From Telluribacter humicola (GTDB taxonomy: Bacteria; Bacteroidota; Bacteroidia; Cytophagales; Spirosomataceae), in assembly GCF_017355935.1 (NCBI RefSeq), contig NZ_JAFIQT010000001.1:2170001-2234000 (forward strand): DNA of 64,000 nucleotides, read 5' to 3'. Below are positions 1 to 11,201 of this stretch, piece after piece (the first letter of the stretch is position 1; the number at the start of each line of letters is the position of its first letter). The translations under genes and the position numbers were made by a program. The notes under the pieces were generated by a model that worked only from the letters and a program-made list of their open reading frames with translations, did not search any database and was not told the DNA's origin.

Positions 1-2
1 AT

Positions 3-461
3 AACGTCATCAATGAGTACAGTCAGGCCCAGTCCCGGGGCATCTGTACGACCAGGAGTCACTTCAAGCCACTCGGTACGTATAACCTGGGGAGTAGGGT
101 AGTGCCCATTGATTTTTCAACCAATGAGTTTGTGATGGAAGCGGCAGACTGGCGCGAAGAGCATCAGAATCTGCGAATTACCAACACCACCCTGGAGGCA
201 GACCATGTTTTTCTTTGCTTCAAGTCTAATAACCGGAAGGAGTACTGGGTGCCCGTACAGAAGTATAGGACTTCTGTTATGAACTTCCTGACCACCGGTA
301 GCCACTACAAACCCGGCTTTATTACGGACCTATTACCGGAGAACTTAGCCCCGGCTGAATATCGTATAGGAGTATTGGTTGGAAACACTTTTTACTGGAC
401 TGATTCGAGAGTAGTTATTCAGGCGGATAAAAGTGTTTTAATAAAAAAAGGTACTATCTAA
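3..461 (+). CDS. 3' end of an unrecognised protein (partial)
   Basis: The reading frame is open from the left edge of the window to the TAA at 459-461, so this is the C-terminal part of a longer gene whose start lies outside. A GTG at 102 could in principle start a 119-residue protein, but the frame stays open upstream with ordinary protein-like codons, so a truncated longer gene is more likely. The visible part has no membrane segment and no motif I recognise; it is rich in aromatic and charged residues and ends in a strand-like stretch. It is followed by an AT-rich gap before the SusC gene, so it is probably the last gene of its own transcript. No function is proposed. Confidence 0.6.
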   Translation, partial: NVINEYSQAQSRGICTTRSHFKPLGTYNLGSRVVPIDFSTNEFVMEAADWREEHQNLRITNTTLEADHVFLCFKSNNRKEYWVPVQKYRTSVMNFLTTGSHYKPGFITDLLPENLAPAEYRIGVLVGNTFYWTDSRVVIQADKSVLIKKGTI

Positions 462-732
462 GATCTGTAAAATTTTATTCTGTTCTTGATTAGATAGAGT
501 GACTTGCTCTTACTGTGTTACCTAAAATATCTAGTGACTCATTTGGCTGCTGATGAAGATGCTGCTCCTTTGCGTTTTGAAGCTAATGTTAAATAAATTG
601 TATTATTCGAAGTGATATTGCGCTCAATGTGTTACTAAAACACGAATGATTTGTAATAAAAATTAATTTGTTGTAACTGGTTATGTAAATATTTAATTTT
701 CATACCAGTCTTAACAAATCCTTCGAATATCT
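462..732. other. AT-rich intergenic region upstream of susC-like gene
   Basis: This 271-base stretch is strongly AT-rich and has no credible open frame. It presumably holds the promoter of the SusC/SusD transcript. I see near matches to the Bacteroidota -7 element (for example TAATTTG near 664-670) but no exact TAnnTTTG with a well-placed -33 TTG, so no promoter is assigned. Confidence 0.5.
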
Positions 733-3700
733 ATGTCCAAAAAACTACCTCTAAGGTTGCTCTTATGTCTATGGGCAACCTTTTTTGTTACTCATCTATT
801 TGCCCAGGATCGACAGATCGCTGGACAGATCCGGGATGAGGGTGGCTCCGGTATGCCGGGTGTGAGCGTACTTGTAAAGGGTACCAACCGAGGTACTACT
901 TCTGATGCAGATGGTAATTTCACAATTGGGGTAGCTGGTAGCTCCGCTACTCTGGTTTTTTCATCGGTTGGGTATGAAACCAAAGAAGTACCCGTCACAG
1001 CTTCGACCTCTACTCTGAACGTGACCATGTCACCGGATGTAAGGAATCTGGGTGAGGTAGTAGTAACGGCTCTTGGTATCGAACGTAGTGCCAAAACACT
1101 GACCTACTCAACCCAGCAGATAAGTGGAAAGCAGCTTACTGATGTACGTGATGCTAACTTTGTGAATACGCTTTCCGGTAAAATCGCCGGGGTGGTGATC
1201 ACACAGGGAGCTTCCGGCCCCGGCTCAGCTACCCGCGTAACGCTGCGTGGCAACCGCTCAATAAGTGGTAACAACAACGCCCTGTTTGTAGTAGATGGAG
1301 TACCTATCGATAACACCGTACAGGGGCAGGTAGGTAGTGACTTCGGAGGAATTAACGGTAGTGATGGAGCAGCCAACATCAACCCGGACGACATCGAGTC
1401 GATGAACGTACTGAAAGGAGCGGCCGCGGCTGCGCTTTACGGTAGCCGGGCTGCCAATGGTGTGATCATGATTACAACCAAGAAAGGTAAGGCCGGACGA
1501 GTATCCGCCGACATCAACTCAGGGGTAGTAGTAGAATCACCCTTCCTGTTGCCGGCGCTTCAGAATACGTATGGCCAGGGTAATGGCGGGGTAACCAGCG
1601 ACAGAGCCAGCGGCAGCTGGGGAGCCAGAGGTACTACCTATCCTAATAACATCAGCGACTTCTTCCGGAACGCTATTTCGACCAATAACTCCATAGGAGT
1701 AGCGGGTGGTACTGACAATGTACAGACCTACCTGTCGTACACCAACAACTACAACCAGGGTCTACTTCCCAATAATGATCTGTCGCGTCATACGCTGAAC
1801 CTGCGTATCAATTCACAGATCTCGAAGCGTCTATCTACAGATGCCAAGATCACCTACACCAATCAGGTGATCAATAACAAGCCCCGTTCGGGTGAAGAGA
1901 GCGCGGTAGTAATGAACCTGTACAAGATACCCCGCAGTGTAGATCTGAACCAGTACCAGAATTTCCAGGATGAGAATGGCAATCCGACTTACTGGACCAC
2001 CTCATCTATCTACATGAACCCTTACTGGACCACCAACAAAACCTCAGATCTGGAGCGTCGTAACCGTACCATCCTGTTGGGATCGGCCAAGTACCAGCTG
2101 ACTGACTGGCTGAATGTCCAGGGACGGGTAAGCTTCGACCGCTACGACGACCGCTATAACCGCAGCTGGTCTGACCGTACCCTTCTCTTTGCCGGACCCG
2201 GTGGGTCGTACCAGGATTTTACCAACGATGTACTGGAACGTAACATGGACGTAATCGTATCCGGTAACAACAATATTGGTCAGGATATCAACATCTCGTA
2301 TAACTTCGGTGCGGGTCAGACTTACAAGAAGTTCTCGCAGGTAGGAGCCAACGCCAATGGTCTGCTGGTACCTAATAAGTTTGACTTGTCTTTTGCGAGA
2401 GCGCTTAGCCAGATTGCCGGCTTCTCCGAAAAGGAGTTGCAGTACGTATTTGGTACGGCTACGTTCACGTACAGAGACTACCTGACGCTGGATATGTCGG
2501 CCCGTAACGACTGGTCGTCGACCCTGCCTGCTCCTCACTCGTATTTCTATCCTGCCTTTGGTGCTAACTTCATCCTGTCGGATGCTATGCAAATGCCGGA
2601 TTGGGTAAGCTTTGCCAAGGTACGTGGTTCATGGGCTCAGGTAGGTAACGATACAGATCCGTATCTGATCGCCCAGACTTACTCATTCTCACAGGGTGGT
2701 ACAGGAGGTTTTATTTCAAGAGACCCGACACAGCCTGCAACTAGCCTTAAGCCTGAAATATCGTCATCAACTGAGTTTGGGGTAGACCTGCGCTTCTTTG
2801 GTGGCCGTCTGGGTATTGATGCTACCTACTACAACAGCAACACCGTGAACCAGCTACTGACACTAGGTCTGGCGCCTGCCTCAGGTTTCTCTAACCAGTT
2901 TATTAACGCCGGAAAGATCAATAACAAAGGTCTTGAGTTTACCATCACCGGTAAGCCTTTGCGGAGTAACGATCTCAACTGGGACATGACCCTGAACTAC
3001 GCCCGTAACGTCAACACCATCGTCGAGCTGCATCCTGATATTAAAGTTGCATTCCTGGCCGGTGGATTCGGTCGTACGGCTGGTCCGGTAGTAGCGGAGG
3101 GGGGGTCATACGGTGATCTGTACGCGCAGCGCTGGAAGCGTGATGAACAGGGACGTTTTGTGGTGGATGCTAACGGTAAGCCCGTAGCTACTTCCAACGA
3201 GAAGATTGGAAACTTTAACCCTAAGTTTACCCTGGGCTTCAACAACTCATTCAGCTACAAAAACTTCGTCGCCAGCTTCCTGATCGATGGTCGCTTTGGT
3301 GGGGTGATGACCTCAGGTACCCAGGCTAACCTGGCTTTTGACGGTAATGCTGACTATACCCTGGCCAACCGTGAGGGAGGTTGGGTACTGCCAGCCGTGA
3401 CCGCATCGGGCGAAACCAATACCAAGGCCATTGATGCTGAGACCTTCTGGACTACGGTATCGGGTGGTCGTTACTCGTGGGGTGAGTTCTTTACCTACTC
3501 AACTTCCAACGTTCGTCTGAGAGAGTTGTCGGTAGGTTATTCGTTCAGAACGCCAGACAACTTCTTCATCAAGAATGCCCGCCTGTCGCTGGTAGCGCGC
3601 AACCTGTTCTTCCTGTACCGTGGCTATGCTACCCTGGACATCCCGGGTGTTGAGAAGCGTAAGCTACCGTTTGATCCGGATGTGAACATCGGTGCCGGTA

Positions 3701-3774
3701 ACTTCCAGGGAGTTGAGTACGGTAACCTGCCTTCCTCGCGTACCGTGGGTCTTAACCTGAAGCTAGGGTTCTAA
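733..3774 (+). CDS. SusC/RagA-type TonB-dependent outer-membrane transporter
   Basis: At 1013 residues this has the usual SusC size. It begins with a signal peptide (about residues 1-25, ending LFAQ), then a carboxypeptidase-D-like regulatory domain (about 27-105, with GTTSDADGNF), then a TonB plug domain (about 107-250, beginning GEVVVTALGIER and ending near GSRAANGVIMITTKKG), then the outer-membrane beta-barrel. The C-terminus ends in an aromatic residue (LNLKLGF), typical of barrel insertion. SusC proteins import oligomeric nutrients through the outer membrane using TonB energy, with a SusD lipoprotein as lid. The gene is followed after 39 bases by its SusD partner. No neighbouring glycoside hydrolase is present, so the substrate cannot be inferred; it could be a glycan, a peptide or another polymer. 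Confidence 0.95.
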   Translation: MSKKLPLRLLLCLWATFFVTHLFAQDRQIAGQIRDEGGSGMPGVSVLVKGTNRGTTSDADGNFTIGVAGSSATLVFSSVGYETKEVPVTASTSTLNVTMSPDVRNLGEVVVTALGIERSAKTLTYSTQQISGKQLTDVRDANFVNTLSGKIAGVVITQGASGPGSATRVTLRGNRSISGNNNALFVVDGVPIDNTVQGQVGSDFGGINGSDGAANINPDDIESMNVLKGAAAAALYGSRAANGVIMITTKKGKAGRVSADINSGVVVESPFLLPALQNTYGQGNGGVTSDRASGSWGARGTTYPNNISDFFRNAISTNNSIGVAGGTDNVQTYLSYTNNYNQGLLPNNDLSRHTLNLRINSQISKRLSTDAKITYTNQVINNKPRSGEESAVVMNLYKIPRSVDLNQYQNFQDENGNPTYWTTSSIYMNPYWTTNKTSDLERRNRTILLGSAKYQLTDWLNVQGRVSFDRYDDRYNRSWSDRTLLFAGPGGSYQDFTNDVLERNMDVIVSGNNNIGQDINISYNFGAGQTYKKFSQVGANANGLLVPNKFDLSFARALSQIAGFSEKELQYVFGTATFTYRDYLTLDMSARNDWSSTLPAPHSYFYPAFGANFILSDAMQMPDWVSFAKVRGSWAQVGNDTDPYLIAQTYSFSQGGTGGFISRDPTQPATSLKPEISSSTEFGVDLRFFGGRLGIDATYYNSNTVNQLLTLGLAPASGFSNQFINAGKINNKGLEFTITGKPLRSNDLNWDMTLNYARNVNTIVELHPDIKVAFLAGGFGRTAGPVVAEGGSYGDLYAQRWKRDEQGRFVVDANGKPVATSNEKIGNFNPKFTLGFNNSFSYKNFVASFLIDGRFGGVMTSGTQANLAFDGNADYTLANREGGWVLPAVTASGETNTKAIDAETFWTTVSGGRYSWGEFFTYSTSNVRLRELSVGYSFRTPDNFFIKNARLSLVARNLFFLYRGYATLDIPGVEKRKLPFDPDVNIGAGNFQGVEYGNLPSSRTVGLNLKLGF

Positions 3775-3813
3775 TTATCTATCTGTGCCAAAACATTGTC
3801 AATAAAGAGTTTT

Positions 3814-5394
3814 ATGAAACTACTACATAAGAAAAGCTTTCTCAAAATAGCAGCCATGGGCCTAATGGTGAGCTCTGCCGGACTCTGGTGGGGCTGTACA
3901 GAGCATTTTGAGGAAATGAATACCAGCAAGACCAAGCTGACTTCGCTGGGTAAAGATGAGCTACCCTTCCTGTTTTCACGGGCGGAGCAGCAGGCCTCTT
4001 ACGCCGGAGGTACCTATCAGATTGCCCAGAACCTGTTCGCTGATCTGTACGCGCAGTACTTTGCGACTTCCGCTACCTACTTCCCCTCGGACCGCTACGT
4101 AATGCGCTTTGACTGGCTCACTGGTCACTGGAACCCGATCTATACGCAGGTAGTACCTCAGCTCAAAACCATCATGAGTTCGGTAGAGCCGACTTCTGCG
4201 GAGTATGCACTCACTGACATCATGTGGGTATTCGCGTTCCACCGCCTGACTGACTACTACGGTCCCATCCCTTACTTCGATGCCGGTGAGCCTGCCCGCT
4301 CCGTCAAGTACGACCCACAGGATAAGATCTACGAAGACTTCTTTAAGCGCCTGGATGCGGCTACTACCATACTGAAAGGTAAAACAGCCGAGAAGCCTTA
4401 CGGTAACTTTGATCTGATCTACGGCGGCGACGTCAACAAGTGGATCAAATTTGCCAATACGCTTCGTCTGCGTCTGGCTCTGCGTATCTCTAAAGTGAAT
4501 CCGGCTGAGGCTAAGAAACAAGCTGAGGCAGCCTACGCGGGTGGCGTAATGACAGACATGGCTGATGCCGCTTTCATGGTGAAAAATCTGGCTGGAGACG
4601 ACCACAACGGTCTGGGGCGAATCGCTATCTGGAATGAGTTCCGGATGAGTGCTTCCATGGAGTCAGTACTGAAAGGCTACGATGATCCCCGGATTGGTAT
4701 CTACTTCCAGCCTGCTACGGCTACCGGTACCTATGAAGGGTTGCGTAATGGCTTACTTCCCGCTCAGCTCAACCAGGCTGGTAACGGCAATAATGATAAC
4801 TCTAACGTAGGTACCCGCTGGGCTACCGGTAGCGGTGCCGCTTGGACCAGCCAGCTCACTGTACCTCAGGATATCATACATACCTCAGAAGCGTATTTCC
4901 TGCGGGCCGAAGGAGCCCTGAACGGCTGGAACATGGGTGGTACTGCTCAGGAGCTGTACGAGGAGGGAATCGAGATGTCGATGCGTCAGTGGGGTATTAC
5001 TAACGATGCGGCTATTCAGGCGTACATTAATAGCTCTAAAACCCCCGTTGCTCCCGGCGATCCTTTGAACTCCCCGGCTCTGTCCAACATACCAGTGAAA
5101 TGGGATCCGGCCTCAACCGAAGCCGTGAAGCGTGAGCAGATCGGTACGCAGAAGTGGCTGGCACTGTACCCGGATGGTATCGAAGCCTGGGCTGAGTTCC
5201 GTCGTACCCGCTATCCCAAGCTGTACCCTGTCGTAAGTTCAGATAACGCCGATCTGCCAGCTGGCAGCTTTATTCGTCGTATTCCGTTCCTGGATCTTGA
5301 AAAACAGACGAATGGTGATGCGGTGAAGGCGGCCGAAGGTCTGCTGAACGGACCCGACAAGGCCAGTACGCCTTTGTGGTGGGATAAGAACTAA
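3814..5394 (+). CDS. SusD/RagB-like nutrient-binding lipoprotein (SusD_2 type)
   Basis: This is the surface lipoprotein partner of the SusC protein just upstream. The ATG at 3814 is preferred over a TTG at 3796 because it directly precedes a basic, then hydrophobic signal sequence ending in WWGC, with Cys28 as the probable lipidation site; that lipobox is not canonical. The body resembles the SusD-like_2 subgroup (MWVFAFHRLTDYYGPIPY, then a C-terminal WLALYPDGIEAWAEFRRT motif), which is common in Cytophagales. About 526 residues is the normal length. A strong hairpin terminator follows at 5424, so SusC and SusD probably form a two-gene transcript, with the VCBS lipoprotein gene expressed separately or by read-through. 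The ligand is unknown. Confidence 0.92.
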   Translation: MKLLHKKSFLKIAAMGLMVSSAGLWWGCTEHFEEMNTSKTKLTSLGKDELPFLFSRAEQQASYAGGTYQIAQNLFADLYAQYFATSATYFPSDRYVMRFDWLTGHWNPIYTQVVPQLKTIMSSVEPTSAEYALTDIMWVFAFHRLTDYYGPIPYFDAGEPARSVKYDPQDKIYEDFFKRLDAATTILKGKTAEKPYGNFDLIYGGDVNKWIKFANTLRLRLALRISKVNPAEAKKQAEAAYAGGVMTDMADAAFMVKNLAGDDHNGLGRIAIWNEFRMSASMESVLKGYDDPRIGIYFQPATATGTYEGLRNGLLPAQLNQAGNGNNDNSNVGTRWATGSGAAWTSQLTVPQDIIHTSEAYFLRAEGALNGWNMGGTAQELYEEGIEMSMRQWGITNDAAIQAYINSSKTPVAPGDPLNSPALSNIPVKWDPASTEAVKREQIGTQKWLALYPDGIEAWAEFRRTRYPKLYPVVSSDNADLPAGSFIRRIPFLDLEKQTNGDAVKAAEGLLNGPDKASTPLWWDKN

Positions 5395-5423
5395 CAGCCT
5401 ACTTATCAACAAGGATTTATAGC

Positions 5424-5456
5424 AAGAAAGGCAGGCAATTAGTCTGCCTTTCTTTG
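5424..5456 (+). terminator. Rho-independent terminator after susD-like gene
   Basis: An 11-base perfect stem (AAGAAAGGCAG at 5424-5434 with CTGCCTTTCTT at 5444-5454) and a 9-base loop lie 30 bases after the SusD stop codon. The T content of the 3' arm completes an intrinsic terminator. Confidence 0.75.
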
Positions 5457-5493
5457 TAAATTGCATTACCAAATACTCCCTCTTCCTAGTGGC

Positions 5494-8400
5494 ATGAACC
5501 GAATTACACTCCTCTTACTCTTTGCCTTACTCACCACAGGCTGTCAAAATAAAGACACGCTCTTTACCCTGCTTGATCCGGACGATACCGGTGTTGAATT
5601 CAACAACTTCATTGACGAAGATGCCGAGAATAACGTACTAGAATACGGCTATTTTTATAATGGGGGTGGGGTAGCGGCCGCTGACTTCAACAATGACGGG
5701 CGGGTGGATTTGTACTTCACCGGGAACATGGTGGCCAATAAGCTGTACCTGAATCAGGGCGAGATGAAGTTTAACGACGTCTCTGAACAAGCGGGAGTAG
5801 CCTTGAATGAAGGATGGAAGACGGGTGTATCACTAGTAGATATCAATGACGATGGCTGGATAGACCTGTACGTCTGCCGATCCGGAGCGTCCAATCCGGC
5901 GCTACGTCGTAACCTGCTCTATGTAAATAACGGAAAAACCGCTGACGGCATCCCCACCTTCACCGAAAAGGCGGCTGAGTACGGGCTGGATGACCCATCA
6001 TATACCACGCAGGCCGCTTTCTTTGACTATGACAAAGACGGTGACACGGATTGCTTTCTGCTGAATCACTCGGTGCAGGATTATGCCGGCTTCAGCAATC
6101 TCCTGAGCAGCTATCGGCAGCAACACAACCCTGCCTATGGCAATAAGCTACTTCGTAACGAAGGCGGGAAGTTTGTGGATAGAACGGATGCATCGGGCAT
6201 CGTATCCAATGTACTTAGCTTTGGCCTGGGCATCAACGTCAATGATTTTAACAACGACGGCTGGTCGGATCTTTATATAGCCAACGATTATAACGAAAAC
6301 GACTACCTGTACCTCAACCAGAAGGATGGTACCTTTAAGGAGGTCATACGGCAGGCTACCGGGCATGTTTCGCTCTACTCCATGGGTACCGATGCCGCTG
6401 ACCTGAACAACGATGGCTGGTCAGATATAGTCACGCTGGATATGCTGCCCGCCACCAACGACCGGATCAAGCTTACCGCGGGAGATGATAACTACGACAA
6501 GTACCAGCAACTGCTGATGGCGGGCTTCCACGACCAGACCATGCGCAATATGCTCCAGCTCAACAACGGGACCAACGCCGAAGGAGTACCGGTATTCAGC
6601 GAAGTGGGGCAGCTGGCGGGTATCTCCAACACCGACTGGAGCTGGTCGGCGCTGATGGCCGATTTTGACAACGATGGCTTTAAGGACCTGTTCGTGACAA
6701 ACGGCTACGCCCGTGACTATACCAACATGGAGTTCTTGAAATATTCCACGGATGTTCAGCTCAACTCACGTACCTCGGGCAAGACGCCGGAGCAGATGGA
6801 TATCATTGCTGAGATGCCCCCCATTAATCAACCCAACTATATCTTCCGAAACGAGGGAAATCTGAGCTTTACTAAAAAGATTGAAGACTGGGGCTTTGAC
6901 AAAAACAGCCAGTCCAACGGTGCCGTATACGCTGATTTGGATGGGGACGGTGATCTGGACATAGTCACAAGCAACGTGAACGAAAAGGCTTTTATCTACC
7001 AGAACAACAGCGAAAAGAGTGATTCCAACAAGTACGTAGCCCTACAGTTGCAGGCCCCCCGCTTCGCGCAGAAGGCGGGAGCCAGGGTAGTACTTTATGA
7101 ATCGGGAGGAGCGGTACAGATGCAGGATTTTATGCCGGTGCGGGGATTTCAGTCAGCCATGTGGGGACCGGTGCACTTTGGCCTAAAAAGTACCACTACC
7201 ATTGATTCCATCCGGATAACCTGGGCAGATGGAAAGGCCCAGACGCTAACGGGGGTGACAGCTGGTAAAAGCGTAGTTGTTTACTATAAAAATGCTACTA
7301 CTTCCGGACTACCCGAGGCAGAGGTTGAACCTCTTTTGCAGGAGGTAGCATCCCTTCCCTTTATCCACCGTGAGGACAAACACAATGACTTTAGGATGCA
7401 GACCCTGCTTCCGACCATGCAGTCGTTCCAGGGGCCCGCTATGGCCCAGGCAGACCTGAACCAGGATGGTATACCCGACGTGTACGTGGGAGGAGCGAGA
7501 GGGCAGGCCGCTGAGCTATTCCTAAGTCAGGGCGGTAGTTACAAGTCGGCTTCGGTACCGGCCTTCGTGAGTGATGCCCTTTTTGAAGATTCGGATGCCG
7601 CTTTCTTTGACGCCGATGGCGATAGTGACCCCGACCTGCTTGTGACAAGCGCAGGCTATGAGCTGAATCCGACGGATACGCTGCTTCACCCCCGGCTGTA
7701 CCTGAATGAGGGCAGCCGGTGGACTAGAGCCGCCTTTCCGGCTTTGTCTGTAAATGCTTCCTGTGTGGCGGTAGCCGACCTGGATGGGGACAAGGATCTG
7801 GATCTGTTTATTGGTGAACGAGTGTCGCCGGGGCGTTTCCCGCACAGCCGGGGTGGCTACCTGCTGCTCAACGATGGCAAGGGCAGATTCACCGACAGGA
7901 CTACTCAGCTTCTGCCGGGGCATGAGTCGCTGGGGATGGTTACTGGAGCCAGCTTTCAGGATCTAAATACTAATAAAGTACCCGAACTGGTCACAACAAG
8001 TGACTGGGGAGGCATACAGGTGTGGGAGAGAGATAGCAAAGGCGTATGGCAGAACACCAGCCAAAAGTGGGGTACTACCTCGCTGACCGGCTGCTGGACA
8101 GCACTGGAACCGGCCGATCTGGATGGAGATGGCGACGTGGACTTTGTAGTTGGTAACATGGGCACTAACTGGCAGTGGAATCTGACGGCTCCGCAGGGCT
8201 TAAAACTCTATACGGATGAGTCGTCGGAGCGTACGGTCCCGGTAGTAACCATGCGGGCTGACGGCAAAGAGTACCCTTACGCCAGCCGTGATGAACTCCT
8301 GGATCAGGTACCTGGTCTGAAGAAGAAGTTTACGGATTATGTAAGCTATTCCAACGCTTCCCTGCAGGATCTTTATTCTGCCGATCAGCTGCAGAAAATG

Positions 8401-8793
8401 CACCCCCGGGAAGTAGCCGAATTCAGGAGCGGAATATTGGAGAATACTAATGGGAAGCTCATCTTCAGACCCCTGCCCATTCAGGCTCAGTTTTCACCCG
8501 TACACGCGGTGTTGTTAGTAGATCTGAATGGTGACGGTAGCAAGGATATCCTATTGGGAGGAAACCAGACTAAGGTACGGGTCAGGCTGGGCCGAAACGA
8601 TGCTAATCTGTTGCAGGTGTTTCTGAATAAAGGAAAGAGTGGCTTTCAATACCTTTCTCAGGCGCGTAGTGGGCTCTATGTGACGGGTGATGTACGAAGC
8701 CTGGTAGTCCTGAGTCGTTCGCAGGATTTTGTGATACTGGTGGGTAGAAACGATTTACCTATAAAAAGCCTTCAAATAGTGAAAAAGAGGTAG
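5494..8793 (+). CDS. VCBS/FG-GAP repeat lipoprotein with ASPIC/UnbV domain
   Basis: The ATG at 5494 is chosen because it starts a lipoprotein signal peptide (MNRITLLLLFALLTTGC, lipid Cys17); a TTG 33 bases upstream is less likely. The mature protein of about 1080 residues contains many FG-GAP/VCBS calcium-binding motifs of the form D-x-N/D-x-D-G-x-x-D (for example DFNNDGRVDLY, DLDGDGDLDIV, DLNGDGSKDIL), which build beta-propellers. An ASPIC/UnbV-type segment lies near residues 520-600 (GARVVLYE ... SIRITWADGKAQ). Such proteins are often annotated as CRTAC1-like and are frequently found beside SusC/SusD pairs in Cytophagales. The role is probably adhesion or ligand binding at the outer membrane; the precise function is unknown. 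Confidence 0.88.
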   Translation: MNRITLLLLFALLTTGCQNKDTLFTLLDPDDTGVEFNNFIDEDAENNVLEYGYFYNGGGVAAADFNNDGRVDLYFTGNMVANKLYLNQGEMKFNDVSEQAGVALNEGWKTGVSLVDINDDGWIDLYVCRSGASNPALRRNLLYVNNGKTADGIPTFTEKAAEYGLDDPSYTTQAAFFDYDKDGDTDCFLLNHSVQDYAGFSNLLSSYRQQHNPAYGNKLLRNEGGKFVDRTDASGIVSNVLSFGLGINVNDFNNDGWSDLYIANDYNENDYLYLNQKDGTFKEVIRQATGHVSLYSMGTDAADLNNDGWSDIVTLDMLPATNDRIKLTAGDDNYDKYQQLLMAGFHDQTMRNMLQLNNGTNAEGVPVFSEVGQLAGISNTDWSWSALMADFDNDGFKDLFVTNGYARDYTNMEFLKYSTDVQLNSRTSGKTPEQMDIIAEMPPINQPNYIFRNEGNLSFTKKIEDWGFDKNSQSNGAVYADLDGDGDLDIVTSNVNEKAFIYQNNSEKSDSNKYVALQLQAPRFAQKAGARVVLYESGGAVQMQDFMPVRGFQSAMWGPVHFGLKSTTTIDSIRITWADGKAQTLTGVTAGKSVVVYYKNATTSGLPEAEVEPLLQEVASLPFIHREDKHNDFRMQTLLPTMQSFQGPAMAQADLNQDGIPDVYVGGARGQAAELFLSQGGSYKSASVPAFVSDALFEDSDAAFFDADGDSDPDLLVTSAGYELNPTDTLLHPRLYLNEGSRWTRAAFPALSVNASCVAVADLDGDKDLDLFIGERVSPGRFPHSRGGYLLLNDGKGRFTDRTTQLLPGHESLGMVTGASFQDLNTNKVPELVTTSDWGGIQVWERDSKGVWQNTSQKWGTTSLTGCWTALEPADLDGDGDVDFVVGNMGTNWQWNLTAPQGLKLYTDESSERTVPVVTMRADGKEYPYASRDELLDQVPGLKKKFTDYVSYSNASLQDLYSADQLQKMHPREVAEFRSGILENTNGKLIFRPLPIQAQFSPVHAVLLVDLNGDGSKDILLGGNQTKVRVRLGRNDANLLQVFLNKGKSGFQYLSQARSGLYVTGDVRSLVVLSRSQDFVILVGRNDLPIKSLQIVKKR

Positions 8794-8862
8794 GAAAAAC
8801 GGCTAAAAAATTGTATATTTACACGATTAAAAAACCCATAAAACGGGTGCTTTATATTTTAG

Positions 8863-10833
<1,971 letters not shown>

Positions 10834-10876
10834 AAGCTCTTTTTTTGATCGTACACATCTTGAGTAAACAATACTG

Positions 10877-10913
10877 AACGGATGGCTGAATGTAGTTCGG
10901 CCATCCGTTTTTT
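10877..10913 (+). terminator. Rho-independent terminator after gyrB
   Basis: A 10-base GC-rich stem (AACGGATGGC at 10877-10886 with GCCATCCGTT at 10900-10909), extendable by weaker pairs, is followed by a T run. Confidence 0.8.
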
Positions 10914-11201
10914 GTGGAATTTTATTGGAAGGAGAGAGTATACAATTGCGTTAGCTAAAGAAGTCCGGCAGCTACATTTTTTGGAAGTACTGTTGTAGTA
11001 TACCCAACGAGGATGGTAGTTTTCGGGTAGTAAAGAAGGTGGGAGGCTGGCGCATGGTAGCTGGAAAGAAGTCCTGTTTTTTATGATAACCAATAATGAA
11101 TAGGATTGACGCATCGTTTTCCGATAAAGTACCTGACTGGTCCTGTAACCAGTACCCCTTTTTTTAGTTATATGTACAATTGAGAATATACCCTTTAGCC
11201 T
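10914..11201. other. Intergenic region between gyrB and ppk
   Basis: Together with the gyrB terminator, this makes a gap of 368 bases without a credible gene. A minus-strand open frame crosses it but is antisense to the end of gyrB and has no recognisable sequence. The region is presumably the ppk promoter area; no exact -7/-33 pair was found. Confidence 0.5.
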
